This document shows, piece by piece, positions 23,649 to 31,400 of a stretch of 64,000 nucleotides of DNA (position 1 is its first letter; the number at the start of each line of letters is the position of its first letter). A model generated the notes under the pieces. It saw only the letters and a list, made by a program, of their open reading frames with translations. It was not told the DNA's origin and did not search any database. The position numbers and the translations under genes are program-made. This DNA comes from a virus. Where the stretch lies: positions 17,892 to 81,891 of the IMG/VR virus record IMGVR_UViG_3300027917_000034; one strand, given 5' to 3'.

Positions 23649-24034
23649 ACGGCCCACGGCCGAAGGCGTTCGATCCCAACTATGACCGGGCGAAGAAGTC
23701 CACGCGAGAGGAGCGCAAGGTCGCGAAGCGTCTTGGCGGGCGCACCCACAAGCGATCTGGTGGTCTCCCATGGTCGAGGCACGACCCCACGACGGCGTGC
23801 GGCGACGTCACTACTCCGGATCTTCACATAGAGCACAAGCGGGCCGAGCCCGACACCAAGTCGATAGGTGTGACTCGGGCCTGGCTCGCCAAGGTGAGCG
23901 AGGGAGCCCGGAGGCGCATGAAGACCCCGGCCATGGTGCTCCACTATGAGGGTGCCAAGGGGCACGCCGAGGACTGGCTCATGATGCCTTTGGACGTGGC
24001 GGAGCGGCTCCTGGCCGTCCTGAAAGAGGACTAG
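23534..24034 (+). CDS. PD-(D/E)XK-like nuclease, start unresolved
   Basis: The unique part (about 23649-24034) encodes a small alpha/beta protein with LHIEHKR, an E-x-K pair preceded by an acidic residue in PDLH, as in PD-(D/E)XK nucleases and phage resolvases. From 23537 to well past this motif no ATG, GTG or TTG exists in frame. ATG 23534 lies 115 nt inside recA with a poor ribosome-binding site. A -1 slip at G GGG TAG at the end of recA would instead create a RecA-nuclease fusion. The coordinate given is the first ATG option. Confidence 0.55.
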   Translation: MPRREVQVEISPGQDDGGERGPEEAVRGHSDERPDGGVDGPRPKAFDPNYDRAKKSTREERKVAKRLGGRTHKRSGGLPWSRHDPTTACGDVTTPDLHIEHKRAEPDTKSIGVTRAWLAKVSEGARRRMKTPAMVLHYEGAKGHAEDWLMMPLDVAERLLAVLKED

Positions 24035-24388
24035 ATGACTGGCAAGCCGATGCTCCTGAGAGACCTTGAACGCCTGCGCCCGCACCTGCATGTGCCGGCC
24101 TTCGATCGGGTCCGAGTCCTCATCGCGGGGGACTCCGGCAATCTCCGTCTGGACCTGGAGTGCATTGCGTGTGAGGACTTGCTAGAATGGGACGCCTCCA
24201 AGGGATGGTGGGTCTGTCCAGGCTGTCAACAAGAGACGACAGACCGAGAAGGCGCGGCCCTACTCCGAGCCTGCTACAAGGGCCTCGGAGAGGTGCTGGG
24301 CGAGACGACGGACGACGGCGAGACCGAGGATGAAGGGAAGGGTATCGGACGATGGGTACAGAAATTCATGGGGATCTCAAACCGCTGA
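24035..24388 (+). CDS. Zinc-ribbon hypothetical protein (117 aa)
   Basis: CIAC near residue 44 and CPGC near residue 61 make a classical zinc ribbon, preceded by a helical N-terminus and followed by an acidic segment. It overlaps the start of the Cas4-like nuclease by 37 nt. Function is unknown; the position suggests a recombination partner. Confidence 0.6.
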   Translation: MTGKPMLLRDLERLRPHLHVPAFDRVRVLIAGDSGNLRLDLECIACEDLLEWDASKGWWVCPGCQQETTDREGAALLRACYKGLGEVLGETTDDGETEDEGKGIGRWVQKFMGISNR

Positions 24389-25194
24389 TCCGTAGCGCCA
24401 TTCCAGAGCAACGGAAGAAGCCCCCACTCACCAAAGACGACTGGATTCGGGTCTCGGGACTGGCGATGCTCTGCGCCCGGGAGGAAGTGCTCGCCTCTCG
24501 TCTCGGGGTCGTGAGAGACGACAACATCGACGCCGATCTCATGCTCATTTTCGAGCACGGGCACGGGCTCCACTGGGACTTGCAGAACCGTGTTCTCCCG
24601 CTGACGAAAACTCTCCTCGGTCGCTGGCTCTGCGGGGCCTGTGGGACGTACCACGGCGGGGAGGACACGTGGGAGACGCCGATGGCCGGGTTCGAGGAGT
24701 CACAGATCCTTCGCCCCCTCACCTGCCCCAACTGCGGGGCTCCCATGACGTCGGACAACAGCCTCTACCACGAGCAGTGGATCAAAGACCCTCAGTACCG
24801 CCTGGCTGGCCACCCTGACGGCTTTCTGCGCCTGGAAGGCATGCCAGGGCTCGGAGTCCTGGAGGTGAAGTCGATCAGCCCGAGAGGGGCCTACGAGGTC
24901 CGCAACTGCGCGAAGCTGGACCACGTGACGCAGGCGCAGTGCTATATGTGGATGACCGGCTGCCAGTGGGGCAAGGTGCTCTATTGGGACAAGGGCACGG
25001 TCGGCATGAAGGGCCTCATCGAACACACCATCGAGTACGACGAGGACCACGTGGAGGCCATGCAGAACCTCGTGAGGGACATCTGGTCCGGCATCGAGGG
25101 CGGCAAGCTCCCGGAGCGCATCTGTGCCTCTCCGGACTGCAACCGCGCCGACCTGTGCGCCTGCTCCGAGCCGTGCTTCAAAGAGGCTGCGTGA
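24352..25194 (+). CDS. Cas4/RecB-like PD-(D/E)XK exonuclease (280 aa)
   Basis: The nuclease core reads GHPDGFLRL...LGVLEVKS (motif II D and motif III E-x-K) followed by a QAQCYMWMTG helix, the order seen in RecB/Cas4 nucleases. C-terminal cysteines CASPDCNRADLCACSEPC could, with an upstream cysteine (SGLAMLCARE), hold an iron-sulfur cluster as in Cas4 and AddB. A second pair of CxxC knuckles lies in the middle (CGAC, CPNC). It probably resects DNA ends for RecA/UvsX, in a recombination operon. Confidence 0.78.
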   Translation: MGTEIHGDLKPLIRSAIPEQRKKPPLTKDDWIRVSGLAMLCAREEVLASRLGVVRDDNIDADLMLIFEHGHGLHWDLQNRVLPLTKTLLGRWLCGACGTYHGGEDTWETPMAGFEESQILRPLTCPNCGAPMTSDNSLYHEQWIKDPQYRLAGHPDGFLRLEGMPGLGVLEVKSISPRGAYEVRNCAKLDHVTQAQCYMWMTGCQWGKVLYWDKGTVGMKGLIEHTIEYDEDHVEAMQNLVRDIWSGIEGGKLPERICASPDCNRADLCACSEPCFKEAA

Positions 25195-25631
25195 TGGACG
25201 AGCGCCACAAGGCTATCGTGGACCACCCGGCCTTCCTGCAACCTGTCCCGAAGGCGGTGTTCTTGGAGCCGAGGTTGCTCCGGCCGCTCCCCCAGGCGCT
25301 CTGGGGCATGTCCTGTTCGCACTGCGACAAGCGGCAGTCGGTCTGGGAGCACTGGCGTCCGGAAGCACCTTCCAACGCGAAGAAGGGCGACCCCATGTGC
25401 TCGCTGTGCTGGCTCTACGAGTCGGCGTGGGGGAAGGAGAGGCGTGAGGACATAGACGGAATGATCCGCGCCGTGGAGGTGCACACGGGCGAGATCTTCC
25501 GCAAGATGGACGACGGACGGCTCTGGTCATGCCGAGACGCAGATCGTATTCTGGGCGCTATCGCTGTGACGTCCAGGATCATAGCCCAGAGGGCGACGTT
25601 GCAGCGGCTCGGAGGGGGCGGTGGGACGTGA
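25194..25631 (+). CDS. Zinc-knuckle hypothetical protein (145 aa)
   Basis: CSHC near residue 44 and CSLC near 73 form a zinc site with aromatic neighbours (SVWEHW, CWLYES); the C-terminal half is helical. ATG 25194 shares bases with the upstream TGA. It overlaps ruvC by 11 nt. No family recognised. Confidence 0.62.
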   Translation: MDERHKAIVDHPAFLQPVPKAVFLEPRLLRPLPQALWGMSCSHCDKRQSVWEHWRPEAPSNAKKGDPMCSLCWLYESAWGKERREDIDGMIRAVEVHTGEIFRKMDDGRLWSCRDADRILGAIAVTSRIIAQRATLQRLGGGGGT

Positions 25632-26181
25632 AGTTTTCATACTCGGGACGGACCCCGGCTTCGCCTCTTTCGGTCTGAGCGTCGTGCAGTTGTCCCCGAC
25701 GTCCGAGATGGTGATGCACACTGACGTCATCCGGACAAAGAAGTCCCCGAAGAAGCTGAATGTGAAGGCCGCCGACGACAACTTTCGGCGGTCTCAGGCC
25801 ATCTCGGCGGTGCTCCACGAGACGGTGAAGAAGTGGCAACCCGTGGCCATCACAGCCGAGGCCATGTCGTTCCCTCGCAACGCGAGTGCGGCGGCCAAGG
25901 TCGCCATGACGTGGGGTATCCTCTCGGACCTCTGCTACATCTACCAATTGCCGATGGTCCAGGCGACCCCGCAGGAGATCAAGAAAACTCTCTGCGGGAA
26001 CAAGTCGGCCACCAAGGCGGATATCCAGAAGGTGCTTGAACACCGCTACCCTAACCAATTCCTGCGGTTCACGCAGACCCTCCCGGCCGGGCAGTGGGAG
26101 CACGGGTTCGACGCGGCGGGCTCCGTTGTGACCTGCCTGGACAGCGACGTCATCCGCATGGCAAGAGGGATGGCAGCATGA
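25621..26181 (+). CDS. ruvC: RuvC-like Holliday junction resolvase (186 aa)
   Basis: An RNase H fold is shown by LGTDPGFASFG with D11, ITAEAMSF with E80, and the C-terminal pair H161/D164 in EHGFDAAG. These are the catalytic acids of RuvC, which nicks four-way junctions symmetrically. Length matches bacterial RuvC (about 170-190). GTG start. It should process recombination intermediates before packaging; its stop overlaps the SSB start (ATGA). Confidence 0.85.
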   Translation: MGREVFILGTDPGFASFGLSVVQLSPTSEMVMHTDVIRTKKSPKKLNVKAADDNFRRSQAISAVLHETVKKWQPVAITAEAMSFPRNASAAAKVAMTWGILSDLCYIYQLPMVQATPQEIKKTLCGNKSATKADIQKVLEHRYPNQFLRFTQTLPAGQWEHGFDAAGSVVTCLDSDVIRMARGMAA

Positions 26182-26489
26182 GGGGTATCAACAGGACGGT
26201 CCTCTCTGGCAACGTGTCCAGGGAGATCAACTACGACAAGATGCCGGATGGCTCGCCCGTCTTGTCGTTCACGATGGCTTCGGATCGTCCAGCGAACGGA
26301 ACCGTCGTCACAGCGTGGGTGAAGGTGAACGTCTACATCGACACCCTGGTCGAGCAGTGCCGGATGCACCTTGGGTGTGGCGGGTACGTCATCGTGGAAG
26401 GTGAGTTGATGAACCGCGACGGTCGCCACGGAAAACTGACGGAGGTACGGGCGAAGGAAATCATCTTCGTGAAGGAGGGTCGGAAGTGA
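26178..26489 (+). CDS. OB-fold single-stranded DNA-binding protein (103 aa)
   Basis: The sequence begins MRGINRTVLSGNVSREI and continues with strand patterns and WVKVNVY, YVIVEGEL and VRAKEIIFV segments typical of the SSB OB fold. It is only 103 residues and lacks the acidic tail of full SSBs; the C-terminus stops right after the barrel. ATG 26178 overlaps the ruvC stop. It may bind ssDNA in recombination, while the protein at 18539 has the acidic tip. Confidence 0.82.
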   Translation: MRGINRTVLSGNVSREINYDKMPDGSPVLSFTMASDRPANGTVVTAWVKVNVYIDTLVEQCRMHLGCGGYVIVEGELMNRDGRHGKLTEVRAKEIIFVKEGRK

Positions 26490-27355
26490 ATAGTGCCGCA
26501 GCAATCGCTGAGTTGCCGGGCTCGGAGGCGTGGGGAGCGAAGATCCGGAAGCGGGCTCGGAACCTCGTCAAGTCGATCAACCAAGGCTACATGGAATTGG
26601 CCGAGATCATCCACACGGTCTGGGCCACCCCGATCAACGGCGAAGCCCACAACGCCTGCGTGACGGTGGCGTGGGGCTACGAGAATTATAAGCAATGGGC
26701 CGAAGAGGAGCTTGGACTCCACGTGCGGAAGGCCGAGCGCCTGAAGGCCATCTGGCACCACCTCCATGTTACGCTGGAGGGGAAGCTGGACCGTCGCATC
26801 CGGAAGAAGATCATCGCTCTCGGCTGGACCAAGGTGCGAGAGTTGATCCGGGTGATCGACGCGGACAACGCGGAGCAGTGGGTGGAAGTGGCAGAGCACC
26901 TCAACTACAACGAATTGTGCGAGGTCATCCGTCGAGCCCTGGAGGACCAGGAGAAGCAGGAGCAGGCCAAGGCGGTCGGCACTGCGGATGACGACGATGA
27001 CGATGAGGACTTCCGGGGCACCGCGCCGCCCGACGACATGGACCGCTTCAAGGAATTGAGCTTCCTACTCACTCCGGAGCAGAAGGCCAACGTCGAGATG
27101 GCCATCGAGCGCGCGAAGCAACTGGCAAACTCCGAGAAGCGTGGGCACTGCCTGGACCTCATCTGCACCGACTTCCTCTCGACCAACGACTTCCGCAAGG
27201 CTGACGACCCGACGACCCCGCTACGCTTCCTGGCGAAATTCGAGCGCCTCATGGGCAAGCGGCTCGTCGTCATCGACGCGACGACGTGGGTGATCGAATA
27301 TGGCATGGACGCCCTGTCGAAAGCCGCCGAGGCGCTGGAGGCGAACGATGAGTGA
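26486..27355 (+). CDS. Helical hypothetical protein with acidic linker (289 aa)
   Basis: N-terminal helices (residues 20-90, including YENYKQWAEEELGLHVRKAE) resemble DUF3102-type or phage DNA-binding proteins. An acidic stretch DDDDDDED separates this from a helical C-terminal domain. GTG start with coupled overlap to the SSB gene. No function is assigned; the operon context suggests DNA metabolism. Confidence 0.6.
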   Translation: MNSAAAIAELPGSEAWGAKIRKRARNLVKSINQGYMELAEIIHTVWATPINGEAHNACVTVAWGYENYKQWAEEELGLHVRKAERLKAIWHHLHVTLEGKLDRRIRKKIIALGWTKVRELIRVIDADNAEQWVEVAEHLNYNELCEVIRRALEDQEKQEQAKAVGTADDDDDDEDFRGTAPPDDMDRFKELSFLLTPEQKANVEMAIERAKQLANSEKRGHCLDLICTDFLSTNDFRKADDPTTPLRFLAKFERLMGKRLVVIDATTWVIEYGMDALSKAAEALEANDE

Positions 27356-27590
27356 CCTGAGCATGACCCTTCCGATCACACCGGACAACCTGCACACCGA
27401 ATTGGAGCACGTCGAGGCCATCGTGAGGAAGTGGCGCGAATTCATCGGCAACAAGGGTATCCCCGGGATCGACGCCCCGGCCCAAGATGCCGAGGCGAAG
27501 CTGGACGCCTTCATTCGGCAATTCACGGGCGAGATGTTCTACGTCGCCGGCAAGTGCCAGAACGTCGCCGTGGTGATGTCCGAGCGATGA
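27348..27590 (+). CDS. Small helical hypothetical protein (80 aa)
   Basis: Begins MSDLSMTLPITPDNL and is mainly helical with a C-terminal CQN segment. ATG 27348 overlaps the end of the upstream gene; the stop overlaps the ParB-like start (ATGA). No family recognised. Confidence 0.6.
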   Translation: MSDLSMTLPITPDNLHTELEHVEAIVRKWREFIGNKGIPGIDAPAQDAEAKLDAFIRQFTGEMFYVAGKCQNVAVVMSER

Positions 27591-28393
27591 CGAAGAAGAA
27601 GGCCAGGACCAAGTTGGAGAGGCTGTCTCCGACTCTCATGGACCCGAATCCATGGAACCCAAACACCATGGACCAGGACGACTACGATCGTCTCGTGAAG
27701 GAGATTGATGAGGTCGGATTCATAGAGGCTGTCCAAGTCATCCCTCTCGAAGACGGACGGTACAGGATCATAGGGGGAGAGCATCGGGTGGCAGCGGCAT
27801 GCGACCTGCGCCTGAAGACGATCCCGGCCATGGTGCTGGACGGGCCGCGCTGGAAGGACGAGGAGCTACAACAGCTTGTCACGGTCCGTCTGAATGTCCT
27901 GTCCGGGCGTATCAACCCAGAGAAGATGGCGATCCTCTACAACCGCTACGCGAAGAAGTACGGTGAGGACGCCCTTCAAAACCTGTTCGCGTTCACCAAT
28001 CAGGATGCGTGGAAGAAGCTGGTCAGCGGGGTCAAGCAAGGGCTCTCCAAGGCCGCCATCCCGAAGGAGAAGCAGCAAGAGTTTGCCGACAAGGCGAAGG
28101 AAGCCAAGACCCTCAAAGACCTCGAACGAATCCTGAACGAGCTATGGTCCAGCTACGGCGACACGGTGCAACTCTCGTTCATGATCTTCACCTACGGCAA
28201 GAGGGAGCACTTCTACGTGGCCATGGACAGCAAGACCCGCAAGGCCGTCAAGCGCATCGGGGAGCACTGCAAGGGCCACGCGAAGGATATCAACACCGTC
28301 CTCGGGCCGGCTCTCCAGGCCCTCGCAGACGTCCTCGACAAAGAGGACAAGCCCACCAAGCAAGCGCCCCGTCAAGATGACGTTGGCTTCTGA
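27587..28393 (+). CDS. ParB/sulfiredoxin-fold protein (268 aa)
   Basis: The N-terminal domain has GFIEAVQVIPL and YRIIGGEHRVAAA, the GEHR box of the ParB/Srx superfamily, which in ParB binds CTP and in relatives cuts DNA. A helical domain follows, and the protein ends RQDDVGF, like an SSB-type tip. Roles in DNA segregation, nicking or regulation are possible; no ParA partner is in the window. It is the last gene before the giant gene at 28443. Confidence 0.78.
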   Translation: MTKKKARTKLERLSPTLMDPNPWNPNTMDQDDYDRLVKEIDEVGFIEAVQVIPLEDGRYRIIGGEHRVAAACDLRLKTIPAMVLDGPRWKDEELQQLVTVRLNVLSGRINPEKMAILYNRYAKKYGEDALQNLFAFTNQDAWKKLVSGVKQGLSKAAIPKEKQQEFADKAKEAKTLKDLERILNELWSSYGDTVQLSFMIFTYGKREHFYVAMDSKTRKAVKRIGEHCKGHAKDINTVLGPALQALADVLDKEDKPTKQAPRQDDVGF

Positions 28394-28442
28394 CCTGTGG
28401 TACTCATAGACTCGACCGAGAGATCGGTAGAGGTAGGGAACC

Positions 28443-31400
28443 ATGGGCATGATGAGCGCGACCGTTCCGACCGAGGCTCGGCCCTCCCTCATGGAGGCGA
28501 AAGGGCAGCCGAACCCGGAGAATTTCGTGCCGGTGTTCGATTGGGACGCCAAGCGGGTGTGGGTGTGGGTGAAGAAGGCTGGTGGGAAGGTCATCGGCCC
28601 GACAGAGATCCCCCACTCTCAGGTCAAGAAGTACAAGGGAAAGCTCGGCTGGATCGCGAAGAAGGTCCAGATCATCGCGCTCCTCGACCCCTCCACCTAC
28701 GACGACCCGGCCTACCTCTACCCGCCGACCTGGAAGCCGGGTGACTCGCTGGACCCAGAACAGTCCCTCGGGAAGCCGATCAAGGCGAAGTTTGAACCCT
28801 TCAAGATCGAGCCCGCAAAGCCGGCGCCGATGGAGCCCCCGGAAGGGTTCGAGCTACCACCCAACTACACGATCAAGAACGTCACCCCGTCCCACGTGAT
28901 AGCCACCACCCCGGAAGGGACGGACGTGAAGTGGATCAAGGTCACGGACCATTGGGTCCACGCGGACGACCCGACCAAGGACCACGAGCCACTCCAGGCT
29001 TCCGTTCCGAAGAAGGCCAAGCCGAAGGCCAAGGCCAAGCCGAAGAAGAAGCCGGCCAAGTCAACCGCAGCGGCGGCGAAGGCGGCGAAGGCTGCGGCCA
29101 CGGGAACGGAAGCACCTTCCACACCGAAGGCGAAACCATCCACCGGGAAGCCGAAGGGAAAGAAGGTCGTCTCGAAAGACCCGGAGAAGGCCCCGCACCT
29201 GACCAAGTACATCGGCCAGGTAGACCCGAACGGGCTACCCCTGGTGGACGAGCAGCCGGAGGGAGATTTCGAGGAAGAGGAAGCGGCCAAGGGGCTGACG
29301 CTCCTGCCAGACGATCGCGTGGCCAGGTGGCGCCCCAAGCACGGGTACTACCTCATCTACGACTACGACCCGCACTACGGATTCATGTTCTCCAAGAGCG
29401 GGGAGATGGTCTACCCCGAAGACGCCAAGCAACTCATGGACGCCCTACACCTGACGGTGAAGAATGGGCGCTACCACAAGTACGACGTGGCCGGAGACGA
29501 GAAGGAGCAGCCCGGCACGTACTCCGCCCCGCTTCCGCCGAATTGCGAGCCCATCGAGGACAAGGACACGAACGGGCTCCCGATGGTGAAGTCGATCCCG
29601 TCCGACGAGTGGGACGACCCGCAAGTCCTGACCCTGCTCCCGAACAGCCGGCTCGGTCGTTGGGATGAGGTCGCGGAGAAGTACCTCTATTTCGAGTGGC
29701 GGGACATCCTGGGGGACTACAACTACTACCCGACGCAGCCTGAGCAATTCGTGGGCCTCAAAGAGGTCCAGAAGATGCAAGCTCAGGGGGCTGCCCCAGC
29801 CGTCACCCCGAAGGCCCCGCCTCCCACCAAGCCGAAGGGCAAGCCGGCGCCGGTCCCTTCAAAGGCGACGACAGCACCGATCCCGGCGAAGAAGCCGGCC
29901 TCCCCGCCCGTGCTCGCGGGCCAGTTGAAGCCCACCGGGGACAAAGACCCGAAGGGGTACGACATCGGCTCCTACAAGGGCAACACCTACTCCATGCTGC
30001 CGGACAAGAAGGTCGGCGTGTGGTCGGCCTCGAACGGGGGCTACATCCTCTACAAGTACGAACCTGTTGGGGATGCGTTCTACAACACTGCGACGGTGTG
30101 GACGCCTCCAGGCCACCACAAGGCGCTCTCCTACGTGCCCATAAGCGGTGTGGATCACGCCCAACTGTCGGACAGCGAGGGAACGGACGTTGTTGTCCTC
30201 TCGAACGGGAAGTTTGCTCGCTACGAGAAGGGCGGCTGGTGGGCCTACAAGGTGGACCCGACGCAGGGCAAGAAATTCGTTCCGACAGGCGAAGAGATCG
30301 ACACGGACACAATGATCGATCTCTCCGAAGACCCTGCTTACAACACGCTCAGTCCGGCTGGCACTGTCGATGAGAACAGCCTCCCGCAGTACAAGGTCAC
30401 GAGCGGCGCATCGAAGGGCAAGGTCTTCACGATGCTCCCCAATGGGGAGATGGCCCACTACAACCCGAAGTCCAAATTCTACCGGCTCATGACGTTCGAC
30501 CCGGACATCCAAGGGTGGGAAATCTCCTGGCCGAAGGAGACGTTCACTCTCCAGGATATCGACGCCATGTACCTGAAGGCGGGGGCCACGCCGATCAAAC
30601 ACCCGGAGGCCCCACCGAAGGCCAAGCCGAAGACGGCCCCGAAGTCCAAGCCGGACACCGGACCTGAGCCGGAGCCGGCGTTCGTCACTCCAGAGGGCAC
30701 GCTCCCGGACCCGAACACCTTGGACGACATGGGTGCCAAGGGCCTGAAGGGCACGACCCCGGGCCGGACGGTCCTGCAAGACCCGAAGACGGGCCAGCGG
30801 TACCTGTTCAAGCCGGCGATCCAGAAATTCGGAGCCGGCAAGTTGCAGCCGTACAAGGCGAAGTCGCAGGAAGGGTTCGCCGCCATCGCGGCCATCGCCC
30901 GCCCGGACGCCCACGTGCCCGTCGAGACGGTGGAGTACAAGGGTCAACTCGGGACGATCCAGCCCATGATGGACGTGGACCCGAACCAGCCAGATCTGAA
31001 TGGCGTCTCTCCGAACGACCTCACCGATCAGCAGAAGGTGGACATCGCCTCGGAGCACATGCTCGACTGGCTCATGTCGCAGCACGATTCCTTCGCGTCA
31101 AACTTCATCATCACCAAGGAAGGGCGCGTCGTCGGCATCGACAAGGAACAGGGCTGGCGATACGTCAACGACAAAGAGCACCCTGATCGGCTGGCGACGG
31201 ACTACAAGCCGAACACGGAGATCTACGGCGAGCAGGAGCCGTACTACAACAAATTCTGGCGGGCGTTCGCGCAGGGGAAGATGGACTTCAACCCCGAGCA
31301 GATGGCCCCAGCGCTGGCGAAGCTGGAGGCCATGGACGCGACTAAGCTGGAAGGTGTGCTGGAGGACTACGCGGCCACCGTCACGCGCATGAAGGGGCCG

